A stretch of DNA of 64,000 bases from Tabrizicola flagellatus (GTDB lineage: Bacteria; Pseudomonadota; Alphaproteobacteria; Rhodobacterales; Rhodobacteraceae), in the NCBI RefSeq assembly GCF_008271465.1, contig NZ_VMDU01000016.1, positions 1 through 64,000 on the forward strand, read 5' to 3'. The notes below the pieces were generated by a model. The model saw only the letters and a program-made list of their open reading frames with translations, had not been told where the DNA came from and ran no database searches. Both the position numbers and the translations under genes were made by a program. Shown here one piece after another: positions 26,647-35,311 of this stretch (position 1 is its first letter; every line of letters begins with the position of its first letter).

Positions 26647-27482
26647 CCGACCCGCTTGACCGCATCGCCGCCGCGCTGGAGCGGCTGGCCCCCGCGCCGA
26701 TGCCCGCGCCCGATTTCGCGGCCGAGGCCTTCGTCTGGCACACGGGGCCCGACCGGCTGGAACCCGTGGCGCGGGTCTCGCGGGTGGACATCGGCCTGCT
26801 GGTCGGCGTCAACCGCGCGCGCGACACGCTCCTGGAGAACACCCGGCATTTCGCCGCCGGCCTGCCTGCGAACAACGCGCTTTTGTGGGGCGCGCGGGGG
26901 ATGGGGAAGTCGAGCCTGGTCAAGGCGGTCCATGCCGCCGTGCGGGCGGAAGGCCATGACCTGAAGATCGTGGAACTGAGCCGCGAGGACCTGCCCTCGG
27001 TGCAGCGCCTGCTGGCGCACCTGCGCGCCGCGCCGCACCGGTTCCTGCTGTTCTGCGACGACCTGTCGTTCTCTCACGACGACCAGCACTACAAGTCGCT
27101 GAAGGCGGTCCTGGACGGCGGGATCGAGGGACGGCCCGAGAACGTGCTGTTCTACGCCACCTCGAACCGCCGGCACCTGATGCCGCGCGACATGATCGAG
27201 AACGAACGCTCGACCGCGATCAACCCCTCCGAGGCGGTGGAGGAGAAGGTGTCGCTGTCCGATCGCTTCGGGCTGTGGCTGGGGTTCCATCCCTGCGGCC
27301 AGGACGATTACCTGGACATGATCCGCGGCTATTGTGCGGCGCATGGCGTGAACGTCCCCGAAGAGCGGCTGCACGCCGAGGCGATCGAATGGCAGGCAAC
27401 GCGGGGCGGGCGGTCGGGCCGGGTGGCCTGGCAGTTCTTCTGCGACCTCGCCGCCCGCGAGGGGGTGCGCCTCCGGGCCTGA
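26643..27482 (+). CDS. DUF815 AAA-type ATPase
   Basis: 279-residue cytoplasmic P-loop ATPase of the DUF815 family. Walker A is GARGMGKSS (about 83-91) and Walker B RFLLFCDDLSF; a sensor-like NVLFYATSNRRHLMPRDM follows. Its substrate is unknown. It overlaps tatC by ATGA, an arrangement I associate with alphaproteobacteria, which hints at a link to export or envelope quality control, but nothing in the sequence proves this. Confidence 0.88.
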   Translation: MTDPLDRIAAALERLAPAPMPAPDFAAEAFVWHTGPDRLEPVARVSRVDIGLLVGVNRARDTLLENTRHFAAGLPANNALLWGARGMGKSSLVKAVHAAVRAEGHDLKIVELSREDLPSVQRLLAHLRAAPHRFLLFCDDLSFSHDDQHYKSLKAVLDGGIEGRPENVLFYATSNRRHLMPRDMIENERSTAINPSEAVEEKVSLSDRFGLWLGFHPCGQDDYLDMIRGYCAAHGVNVPEERLHAEAIEWQATRGGRSGRVAWQFFCDLAAREGVRLRA

Positions 27483-27533
27483 CGGCGGGTTTGCCTTCGC
27501 GCCCGGCGACGTGTATCCTGAGCGCAAGCCATC

Positions 27534-28808
27534 ATGCTGACCGAGATCCTTGTCATCCTCGCCCTGATCGTCCTGAACGGCGTGCTCGCCATGTCCGAGC
27601 TGGCCATCGTCAGCGCGCGTCCGGCCCGTCTGAAGCCGCTGGAAGGCAAGAGCCGCGGCGCGCGCATGGCCTTGCGGCTGGCAGAGCATCCGGGCCGGTT
27701 CCTGTCCACCGTGCAGATCGGCATCACCGCGGTCGGCATCCTGTCGGGCGCGCTGTCTGGGGCGACGTTGGGCCAGCGGTTGCAAATCTGGCTGGTCGGG
27801 CAGGGCGTGGCAACCGACTGGGCCGCGACGCTGGGGGTGGGCGGGGTGGTGGTGGCGATCACCTATGTCAGCCTGATCGTGGGCGAACTGGTCCCGAAAC
27901 AGCTGGCGCTGCGCAATGCCGAAGGACTGGCGATGCGCGTGGCGCCGGCAATGACGCTTCTGTCGGTCGTCGCCGCGCCGCTGGTCTGGTTCCTGGACCG
28001 GTCCGGCCGCCTGCTTCTGTGGCTGCTCGGCCAGCGCGGCGCGGGCGAGAACCGCGTCACCGAAGAGGAGGTGCATGTCCTTCTGGCCGAAGCCCACGAG
28101 GGCGGGGTGCTGGAGACCGAGGAGCGCGAGATGATCACCGGGGTGATGCGCCTGTCGGACCGCACCGCGCGGGCGCTGATGACCCCCCGGCACGAGGTGG
28201 AGATGCTGCCGCTGGAGGCCACCGGGGCCGAGGCGGTGGCCGCCGTTCGCCGCGTCGCCCGCCCGCGGATGCCGGTGGCCAATGCCGAGGGCGAGGTGGT
28301 GGGCATCGTGCTGCTGGCCGATGCCTTCCAGGCCGTCTCGCGCCGCGAGCCGCTGGAGATCCGGGCGCTGGTGCGCGAGGTGCCGGTGGTCTCGGACCGG
28401 GCCGAGGCGCTGGACGTGCTGGAGATCCTGCAGAAATCCGAACACCATTTCGCGCTGGTCTATGACGAATACGGCACCTTCGAGGGCATCCTCACCACCG
28501 GCGACGTGCTGGAGGCGATCACCGGCGCCGTGGCGGCCAGCGAGGCGGACGAACCCGCGCTGGTCACGCGCGAGGACGGCAGCCATCTGGTCGCGGGCTG
28601 GATGCCGGTGGACGAATTCTGCGACCGCCTGGGCCTGCCGCGCGAGATGGCGGGGGATTACGATACCGTGGCCGGGCTGATCCTGCACCAGATGGGCCGG
28701 ATCCCCGAGCTTGGCGCGCATTTCACCGCACATGGCTACCGCTTCGAGGTCATCGACCTGGACGGGCGGCGGATCGACAAGGTGCTGGTCTCGCGCCCGG
28801 GTGGCTGA
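27534..28808 (+). CDS. CNNM/CorC-family membrane protein (hemolysin-like)
   Basis: 424-residue protein with a DUF21 transmembrane domain (about 1-190; N-terminal LTEILVILALIVLNGVLAMSE), a pair of CBS domains (about 205-325) and a CorC_HlyC domain at the C-terminus (about 335-420). Members act in magnesium/cobalt efflux or tolerance; older 'hemolysin' labels are historical. It starts about 50 bases after the DUF815 gene and converges with the NlpD-like gene. Confidence 0.9.
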   Translation: MLTEILVILALIVLNGVLAMSELAIVSARPARLKPLEGKSRGARMALRLAEHPGRFLSTVQIGITAVGILSGALSGATLGQRLQIWLVGQGVATDWAATLGVGGVVVAITYVSLIVGELVPKQLALRNAEGLAMRVAPAMTLLSVVAAPLVWFLDRSGRLLLWLLGQRGAGENRVTEEEVHVLLAEAHEGGVLETEEREMITGVMRLSDRTARALMTPRHEVEMLPLEATGAEAVAAVRRVARPRMPVANAEGEVVGIVLLADAFQAVSRREPLEIRALVREVPVVSDRAEALDVLEILQKSEHHFALVYDEYGTFEGILTTGDVLEAITGAVAASEADEPALVTREDGSHLVAGWMPVDEFCDRLGLPREMAGDYDTVAGLILHQMGRIPELGAHFTAHGYRFEVIDLDGRRIDKVLVSRPGG

Positions 28809-28823
28809 GCCGGGTCCGGCGGA

Positions 28824-29999
28824 CTATTGCAGATAGCCCACCGGGTCGAAGCTCTGCTTCGAGGTGTTGCGCACCTCGAAATGCACGAAGGCGGGATCGC
28901 CCGCCGCGACCTTGCCGATGGCCTGGCCGCGCTTGACCGCATCGCCCTTCTTCACCGTCATTCCGGTCACGCCGACATAGACCGTCAGAAGATCCCCCGC
29001 GTGGCGGATGATGACGATGCCCTTGCCGGTGGTGTCCGAAGAGATGACCGTCACCGTTCCGGCTTCGGCGGCGACCACCGGGCTGCCGGCCGGTGCGGCG
29101 ATGTCGATGCCCTGGTTCTTCTTCGGGTCGTAGCCGCGGATGATCTTGCCCGAGGCCGGCATCGCCATCTTCGAGGGCGTGGACTTCGCCGCGCCGAGGT
29201 CGGGCGAGGGCGGGGTGCCCTTGGGCTTGGTGCCCGTGGGCTCGGTCTTTTCGTCCGGCAGGGGTTTTTTCGCCGAGGGCGGCTCGGGCGTGGGGCTGCC
29301 GACGCCCGGCGGGGTCGGGACGGGTTCGGGGTTCGGCGCAGGCCCGGTCGCGATCGGGATGATCAGCGTCTGCCCTTCGCGCACGCCCATGTCCGCGCCG
29401 AGCTGGTTCCAGTCGGCCAGGGCCTTGGCCGAGACGTTGTAGGTCCGCGCGATGGTGAAGGCGGTCTCGCCCCGCGCGACGCGGTGGGTCAGCGGCTGGC
29501 CGGAGATCGGCTTCGAAGCGGCGGGAGAGGTGCCCGCGGCCGGTTTCGTCGCCGGTGCCGCGGTGTCGAGCGCAGTGGTGGCGATCGAGGTGATGTCGAT
29601 CCCGCCGCCCGCCGACGGGCCGGTTCCGCCGATCACCGCCGGCTGCGGGCTGGCCGCGACACGTTTCGGCAGCAGCAGCATCTCGCCCTCGCGCAGGGGG
29701 TCGGTCGCGCGCAGCGCATTGGTCCTCGCCAGCTCTTCGGGGTTCATCCCCAGCCGGCCGGCCATGCTGGCGACCGTTTCGCCGCGACGGGCCGTCGCCA
29801 TCTGGTAATCGGGGTAGGAGATGATGCCGTTCGCGTCCGGCTGCGGCGCCGCCGCCGTCGCCTGCAAGGCCGCGTTCGAGGTGTCGCCGGCACCCTGACG
29901 CAGATCCCAGTCCAGCGCCCCGGTATTGATACAGCCCGACAGGGCCAGGGCCCCCGCGCTCAGCAGCAAACCCGCCCGAAGTCTTGTCGTTCTCGCCAT
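28824..29999 (-). CDS. nlpD: NlpD-like LysM/M23 lipoprotein, catalytic site degenerate
   Basis: 391-residue envelope lipoprotein: lipobox LALSGC (Cys23), two LysM domains (about 55-100 and 170-215), a Pro-rich linker and an M23 domain (about 280-385). The zinc ligands of active M23 peptidases are missing: the first His is replaced (NQGIDIAAP), and the HxH position reads TVYVGVTG. E. coli NlpD is similarly inactive and activates the amidase AmiC. Gene order surE-pcm-nlpD supports this name. The start at 29999 begins the signal peptide. Confidence 0.85.
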   Translation of the reverse strand: MARTTRLRAGLLLSAGALALSGCINTGALDWDLRQGAGDTSNAALQATAAAPQPDANGIISYPDYQMATARRGETVASMAGRLGMNPEELARTNALRATDPLREGEMLLLPKRVAASPQPAVIGGTGPSAGGGIDITSIATTALDTAAPATKPAAGTSPAASKPISGQPLTHRVARGETAFTIARTYNVSAKALADWNQLGADMGVREGQTLIIPIATGPAPNPEPVPTPPGVGSPTPEPPSAKKPLPDEKTEPTGTKPKGTPPSPDLGAAKSTPSKMAMPASGKIIRGYDPKKNQGIDIAAPAGSPVVAAEAGTVTVISSDTTGKGIVIIRHAGDLLTVYVGVTGMTVKKGDAVKRGQAIGKVAAGDPAFVHFEVRNTSKQSFDPVGYLQ

Positions 30000-30055
30000 C
30001 TGGTCCCGCCTGATCATCCGCCGCCCGGTTCGGCCCGGTTTTGTGGGCCCGCAGT

Positions 30056-30727
30056 CTACTCGGAGCCCATCCCCTCTACCAGTGGAACAAAGCGCACCGG
30101 GCGGAGTTCCTCGTAATCAAACCCGCGTGAGGTCCGCGTCACCTTGATCAGCGACTGCACCGCATCCGACTGGCCGACTGGCACCACCATGATCCCGCCG
30201 GGCTTCAGCTGCTCCAGCAGGGGGCCGGGCGGATCCTCGGCCGCCGCCGTCACGATGATCCGGTCGAAGGGCGCCTGGTCGGGCAGCCCGTGCGAGCCGT
30301 CGGCCGGGATCGCGGTGATGTTCACCAGACCCAGTTCGCGGAACAGCTCGGACGCCTCGCGCACCAGGCGGCGGTAGCGGTCCACGGTATAGACCCGGCG
30401 GGCCAGCTGCGACAGGACGGCGGCCTGGTAGCCGGACCCGGTGCCCACCTCCAGCACCGTGTCGCGCGGGCTGACCTGAAGGGCCTGGGTCATCAGGCCG
30501 ACGACCGAGGGCTGGCTGATCGTCTGGCCGCAGGCGATGGGCAGGGGCATGTCCTCGTAGGCGCGGTCGGCGAAGATGTTGCGCACGAAAAGGCCGCGGT
30601 CGATCTTCTCCATCGCGGTCAGGACGCGGGTGTCGGTCACGCCGCGTGATCGGAGGGCAAAGAGAAAGCGCATCTTGCGTTCGGCAAGCTCTTCGGAGGT
30701 GGGGCGGTCCTCCGGTCCCTCGGTCAT
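30056..30727 (-). CDS. pcm: Protein-L-isoaspartate O-methyltransferase
   Basis: 223-residue SAM-dependent repair enzyme that methylates isoaspartyl residues in aged proteins. It has [19 protein letters not shown] (substrate site) and [19 protein letters not shown] (SAM motif I). Its start overlaps the surE stop, and the NlpD-like gene follows, the classical surE-pcm-nlpD order linked to stationary-phase survival. Confidence 0.93.
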   Translation of the reverse strand: MTEGPEDRPTSEELAERKMRFLFALRSRGVTDTRVLTAMEKIDRGLFVRNIFADRAYEDMPLPIACGQTISQPSVVGLMTQALQVSPRDTVLEVGTGSGYQAAVLSQLARRVYTVDRYRRLVREASELFRELGLVNITAIPADGSHGLPDQAPFDRIIVTAAAEDPPGPLLEQLKPGGIMVVPVGQSDAVQSLIKVTRTSRGFDYEELRPVRFVPLVEGMGSE

Positions 30728-31509
30728 GCGAGCCTGGCCTCGAGGTCGGCCAGAAGGTCGTGCGCGGTGAGGTCCGCGCGCATCGGCGTGACCGAGATGA
30801 AACCGTCCAGGTTCACCGCCGCGTCCGATCCGGGCAGGGTGGGCGTGTGCTGGTGACCGCCCTTGATCCAGAGGAACTTGCGCCCCGAGGGCGACATGTG
30901 CGGCTCGACGCTGAAGGCGGTGTCGCGGCGGAAACCCTGCGGCGCGACCCGCATGCCCCGGGTCGCGGCGGCTGGCTGAGGCGGGAAGTTGATGTTGTAG
31001 AACACCCGGTAATCGTCCTGCGTCCAGAGCCCCTTGTCCAGAAGCGCCCGCACCACCCCCGCGCCATGGACGCGCGCGCTTTCGAAAGGATCGGAGAGCC
31101 GGACATTCTCGGGCCCGAAGAACTGCGACAGGGCGATCGCGGGGACGCCCTGCAGGGCCGCCTCCATCGCCCCGCCGATCGTGCCGGAGTACAGGACGTT
31201 CTCGGCCGCGTTGTTGCCCCGGTTGACGCCAGAGAGCACGAGGTCCGGCCGCGCGCCGTCCAGCACGTCGTAGATCGCGGCCAGCACGCAATCGGCCGGG
31301 GAGCCTTCGGCGGCGAACCGGCGGGGGCCAAGCTCGGCAATCATCATCGGGTGGGTGTAGCTGATGCAGTGGCCGACGCCCGATTGCTCGAAGGCCGGCG
31401 CCACGGTCCAGACCTCTCCGCTTGGGCCGGCAATCTCGGTGGCGATGGCAGTCAGAACCTCAAGCCCCGGCGCGTTGATGCCGTCGTCGTTGGTGATGAG
31501 GATGCGCAT
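30724..31509 (-). CDS. surE: 5'-nucleotidase SurE
   Basis: 261-residue metal-dependent phosphatase acting on nucleoside monophosphates. It starts [19 protein letters not shown] with the Asp-Asp metal ligands, and contains [20 protein letters not shown], the family's metal/substrate signature. The ATG at 31509 is preferred over an earlier in-frame start because the family begins at this motif. First gene of surE-pcm-nlpD. Confidence 0.95.
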   Translation of the reverse strand: MRILITNDDGINAPGLEVLTAIATEIAGPSGEVWTVAPAFEQSGVGHCISYTHPMMIAELGPRRFAAEGSPADCVLAAIYDVLDGARPDLVLSGVNRGNNAAENVLYSGTIGGAMEAALQGVPAIALSQFFGPENVRLSDPFESARVHGAGVVRALLDKGLWTQDDYRVFYNINFPPQPAAATRGMRVAPQGFRRDTAFSVEPHMSPSGRKFLWIKGGHQHTPTLPGSDAAVNLDGFISVTPMRADLTAHDLLADLEARLA

Positions 31510-31578
31510 GTGTCGGGGGTTCCTTCGGACCTGCCCCTGATTAGACGAGGGCGGGGGGCGCTTCAAGGCACAGGACAG

Positions 31579-31646
31579 GCTCGTCGTTCGACTTCGTCTC
31601 CTCCTCGCGGGGGGGGGGGCGAGGAGAAGCGCAGCGCACGACGAGC
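31579..31646. repeat. Dispersed palindromic element, copy C
   Basis: Left arm GCTCGTCGTT-CGACTTCGTC-TCCTCCTCGC, right arm (reversed) GCTCGTCGTG-CGCTGCGC-TTCTCCTCGC. The loop is a run of 11 G (31609-31619), a place where sequencing or replication slippage is likely. It lies upstream of surE and downstream of iolB, in a 226-base gap that otherwise shows only possible promoter sequence. Confidence 0.8.
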
Positions 31647-31735
31647 AGCCTCGCTCGAGCCTGAGCCCAGTTTGACGCCCGAAGAAAGATGTCCGCGAGG
31701 CGCGGGGATCGCCATCCGGTCGCGTGTGGACGAGA

Positions 31736-32542
31736 TCAGGCGTCGCGCCTGGCGATCCATTCGTGGTCGGGGTCGTTCTGGAACCGCCACTTGCGGATCG
31801 GACCGGCCATGACGTTCAGGTAATACATCTCGTAGCCGTAGGGCGCGCCGCAGGGATGGTGCCCTTTAGGGACCAGCACGACATCGTGGTTCTTCACCGT
31901 CATGGTCTCATCCAGGCTGCCGTCCTCGGTATAGACCCGCTGGATGCCGAAGCCCTGGGCGGGGTTCAGGCGGTGGTAGTAGGTTTCCTCCAGATAGGTC
32001 ATCCGGGGGAAGTCGTCCTCGTCATGGCGGTGGCTGGGGTAGCTCGACCAGTGGCCGGCGGGGGTGAAGACCTCGGTCACCAGAAGGCTGTCGGCGACCT
32101 CGCGGCCCTCCATCGCGATGTTGTTGACGTGTCGCGTGTTGGTGCCCTTGCCGCGCGGGGTCAGCTCGATCCCGTCCGGGCCGAGGCGCTGGGCCTTGTG
32201 CCCGCCCTTGCCGGGAGCCTTGCAGACGCCGATGGTGCAGGGGGTGGTGGCGACGGCGCGCCAGGTCGTGCCGTTCGGAACGTAGAGGCAATGCGGCGGG
32301 GTCTTCTCGAAGACATCCATCCGCTCGCCCATCTCGCCCCAGTCCTGCCCGGCGGCCTGCACCTTCGCCTTCCCTTCGACGATCACCAGGATCACCTCGG
32401 TCTCGCCGGTTGTCTCCTCGGCTACGTCGCCCGGCTCCAGCCGGTAGAGCGTGAAGCCGACATAGCCCCAGCCCGCGCTTTCGGGGGTGATCTCATGCAC
32501 CTTGCCGCGGGTGCCGGTGGGATGGCGCAGGAGGTCGGGCAT
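31736..32542 (-). CDS. iolB: 5-deoxy-glucuronate isomerase IolB
   Basis: 268-residue cupin-type isomerase converting 5-deoxy-glucuronate to 2-deoxy-5-keto-gluconate in myo-inositol catabolism. The metal site is seen in [20 protein letters not shown], and [20 protein letters not shown] closes the barrel. Start choice: ATG at 32542 with GAGG upstream; a GTG at 32554 overlapping the iolE stop is the alternative. Last gene of the iol operon in this window. Confidence 0.93.
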   Translation of the reverse strand: MPDLLRHPTGTRGKVHEITPESAGWGYVGFTLYRLEPGDVAEETTGETEVILVIVEGKAKVQAAGQDWGEMGERMDVFEKTPPHCLYVPNGTTWRAVATTPCTIGVCKAPGKGGHKAQRLGPDGIELTPRGKGTNTRHVNNIAMEGREVADSLLVTEVFTPAGHWSSYPSHRHDEDDFPRMTYLEETYYHRLNPAQGFGIQRVYTEDGSLDETMTVKNHDVVLVPKGHHPCGAPYGYEMYYLNVMAGPIRKWRFQNDPDHEWIARRDA

Positions 32543-32550
32543 GGCTTGCC

Positions 32551-33459
32551 TCACGGACGCGAGTGGTCGATGGTCAGGCCGGCCTTGGCGCAGACCTTCA
32601 GGATGTGCTCGTAGCCCATCTTCGAGTATTCGTAGGGCGGGGCCTTGGCGGGGTCCTGTTCGGCCTCGACCACGATCCAGCCCGCGTAATCCATTGCCTT
32701 CAGTTTGTCGGCCACCGCCTGGAAGTCGATGCAGCCGTCGCCCGGCACGGTGAAGGCCCCGGCGATCACGGCGTCGAGGAAGCTGCGGTTGTTCTTCCGA
32801 ACGTCCGCCACGACCTCGGGCCGGATGTCCTTGAAATGGACGTGGTGGACGCGGGACGCCCAGCTGTGCAACACGCGCATCACGTCCGCGCCGCCGAAGA
32901 GGAGATGCCCGGTGTCGAAGAGAAGCTTCACCTCGGGGGTGGAGCCTTCCATCAGCGCGTTCACGTCATCCTCGCTCTCGATGAACGAGCCCATGTGGTG
33001 ATGGTAGGCCAGCGTAACACCCTGATCGGCCATCCACTTCGCCAGTTCGGACAGCTTCGCGCCGTAGGCCCGCACTTCGGCGGCGGCGAATTTCGGGCGG
33101 TTGTTCACCGGCACGGCGATGTCGCCCTGCACGGTGTTCGAACATTCCGCATAGACGATGCAGGGGGCCTTCAGCGCCGCGAACTGTTCGACCTGCTGGC
33201 GCACCGCCTCGATTTCCGTCTTCACGTCGTTTCTGAGGAGATTGCCGGAACACCAGCCGCCGCAAAGGAAAAGTCCGTTCGCGTTCAGATAGGACCGCAG
33301 CCCTTCGGTATCCGCCGGCATCCGCCGCCCGCGTTCGACGCCGGTATAGCCGATCTCGCGCGCCTCGCGGAGCGCCTGCTCCATCGTGTAGGCGGCGGTC
33401 AGGTCCGGCAGGTCGTCGTTCTGCCAGGAGATGGGAGAGATCCCGATCTTCACGCTCAT
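32551..33459 (-). CDS. iolE: Myo-inosose-2 dehydratase IolE
   Basis: 302-residue TIM-barrel enzyme dehydrating 2-keto-myo-inositol to the 3,5/4-trihydroxycyclohexane-1,2-dione. Begins with the family signature IGISPISWQNDDLPDL; LLFDTGHLLFGGAD and VHFKDIRPEV carry metal ligands. It lies 10 bases downstream of iolD and directly upstream of iolB. Confidence 0.95.
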   Translation of the reverse strand: MSVKIGISPISWQNDDLPDLTAAYTMEQALREAREIGYTGVERGRRMPADTEGLRSYLNANGLFLCGGWCSGNLLRNDVKTEIEAVRQQVEQFAALKAPCIVYAECSNTVQGDIAVPVNNRPKFAAAEVRAYGAKLSELAKWMADQGVTLAYHHHMGSFIESEDDVNALMEGSTPEVKLLFDTGHLLFGGADVMRVLHSWASRVHHVHFKDIRPEVVADVRKNNRSFLDAVIAGAFTVPGDGCIDFQAVADKLKAMDYAGWIVVEAEQDPAKAPPYEYSKMGYEHILKVCAKAGLTIDHSRP

Positions 33460-33469
33460 TCGTCTGTCC

Positions 33470-35311
33470 TCAGTTCACCAGCCATTGCGCGCGTGCGCCG
33501 GCCTCATGTTCCTTGCGCGCTTCCAGCACCGAGGGCCGGGTCGAGACCTCGGGCACGCCCACCTCCCACCAGCTGCCGCCCGCGCCGGTGCCGGGTCCGG
33601 GGTCGGTGTCGATGACGATGACCGTGGGCACGGTCGCCCCCTTCGCCGCCTCAAGCGCGGCCTCGAGCCCCGCGATGCCGTCGGCCTTGACCGCCTTCGC
33701 CCCCATCGCCGCGGCATGGGCGACAAAGTCGATGTGGCTGGGGTTCACGTGATAGGCGTCGTCGAGAAGGTTGTTGAACGGCGCGCCGCCGGTGTGTTTC
33801 TGCAAGCGGTTGATGCAGCCGAAACCGCGGTTGTCGGTCAGGACCACGGTGAAGGGCACGCCCATCATGACGGCCGTGGCGAGTTCGCTGTTGGCCATCA
33901 TGTAGGACCCGTCGCCGACCATGCAGATCACGTCGCGGTCGGGCCGGGCCATCTTGATCCCCAGGGCGCCCGCGATCTCGTAGCCCATGGTCGAGAAGCC
34001 GTATTCCATGTGATAGCCGCCCTGCGCGCCGCGCCAGAGCGTGTGCAGGACGCCCGGCATCGACCCCGCCGCGCCCATCACGATGGTCTCTGGCGTGGCG
34101 CTGCGGTTCACCGCTCCCACGACCTGCGCGTCGCTGGGCAGCTGATTGCCCACCGGCGCGGCCATGAGCGAAGCGGTGGTGGCGAACCAGGCGTCGCGCG
34201 CGGCGAAATCGGGATCGGCAAAGCGGTGCGCGCCCAGAGCGGCCGAAAGCCGCTCTAGCGCGACCTTCGCATCGGCGACCAACGCCTGCGCCCCGCGCTT
34301 GGTGGCATCCCAGGGCTGGACGTTGATCGACAGGATCCTGCGCCCAGGCCGCCTGAAGATCGTCCAGCTGCCGGTGGTGAAGTCCTGAAGCCGCGTGCCG
34401 ACCGCCAGCACCAGATCGGCCTCGGCCGCCAGCTTGTTGCCGCAGTCCGAGCCGGTCACGCCGGGCGTGCCGAAGTTGAGCCGCTCTTCCCAGTCCACCG
34501 CGCCCTTGCCCGCCTGGGTCTCGACCAGCGGGATGTTGTGGCGGCGCGCGAAGTCCAGAAGCGTGGCCTCGGCGCCGGAGTAGAGGACGCCCCCGCCCGC
34601 GACGATCAGCGGCCGTTCGGCAGCCTTGAGCGCGGCGACGGCGGCCTCCAGCTCGCGCTGGTCGGGTTCGGGGCGGCGGATTTGCCAGACCCGGGGGGTG
34701 AAGAATTCCACAGGATAATCATAGGCTTCGGCCTGCGTGTCCTGGCAGAAGGCAAGGCAGACCGGCCCGCAGGTGGCGGGATCGGTCATCACCTGAAGCG
34801 CGCGGGGCAGCGCGGTCAGGATGTGCTCCGGCCGGCTGATACGGTCGAAGTAGCGCACCACGGGGCGGAAGCAGTCGTTGGCGGAAACGATGCCGTCGCC
34901 GAAATCCTCGACCTGTTGCAGCACCGGGTCCGGCGCGCGGGAGGCAAAGACATCGCCGGGGATCATCAGGACCGGGATCCGGTTGACATGCGCCAGCGCC
35001 GCCGCGGTGACGAGGTTCGTGGCCCCCGGCCCGATCGAGGTCGTCACCGCCATGGCCTTCCGCCGCCGCATCGTCTTGGCATAGGCGATGGCGGTATGGG
35101 CCATGGTCTGTTCGTTGTGGCCGCGCCAGGTGGGCAGGGCGTCGCGGTGGGCGTGCAGCGCCTCGCCCAGGCCCGCGACGTTGCCATGGCCGAAGATCGC
35201 CCAGACGCCCTCGATGAAGCGGGAGCCGTCCTCGGCCTGTTGCAGCGACAGCCAGCGCACCATGGCCTGGGCGGCGGTCAGCCGCACGGTTTCGTGGCGG
35301 GTCGTGGTCAT
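33470..35311 (-). CDS. iolD: Trihydroxycyclohexanedione hydrolase IolD
   Basis: 613-residue thiamine-diphosphate enzyme that opens the inositol-derived ring to 5-deoxy-glucuronate. The ThDP-binding motif is GDGSYMMANSELATAVMMG with DNRGFGC following, and GPGATNLVTAAALAHVNRIP sits in the N-terminal domain. Start overlaps the iolC stop (ATGA). Length is normal (about 610-640). Confidence 0.95.
   Translation of the reverse strand: MTTTRHETVRLTAAQAMVRWLSLQQAEDGSRFIEGVWAIFGHGNVAGLGEALHAHRDALPTWRGHNEQTMAHTAIAYAKTMRRRKAMAVTTSIGPGATNLVTAAALAHVNRIPVLMIPGDVFASRAPDPVLQQVEDFGDGIVSANDCFRPVVRYFDRISRPEHILTALPRALQVMTDPATCGPVCLAFCQDTQAEAYDYPVEFFTPRVWQIRRPEPDQRELEAAVAALKAAERPLIVAGGGVLYSGAEATLLDFARRHNIPLVETQAGKGAVDWEERLNFGTPGVTGSDCGNKLAAEADLVLAVGTRLQDFTTGSWTIFRRPGRRILSINVQPWDATKRGAQALVADAKVALERLSAALGAHRFADPDFAARDAWFATTASLMAAPVGNQLPSDAQVVGAVNRSATPETIVMGAAGSMPGVLHTLWRGAQGGYHMEYGFSTMGYEIAGALGIKMARPDRDVICMVGDGSYMMANSELATAVMMGVPFTVVLTDNRGFGCINRLQKHTGGAPFNNLLDDAYHVNPSHIDFVAHAAAMGAKAVKADGIAGLEAALEAAKGATVPTVIVIDTDPGPGTGAGGSWWEVGVPEVSTRPSVLEARKEHEAGARAQWLVN

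Noticed and set aside
31609-31619. Run of 11 G as a regulatory phase-variation tract
   Set aside because: It lies in the loop of element copy C, not in a coding start or between promoter boxes; slippage or sequencing error is as likely.
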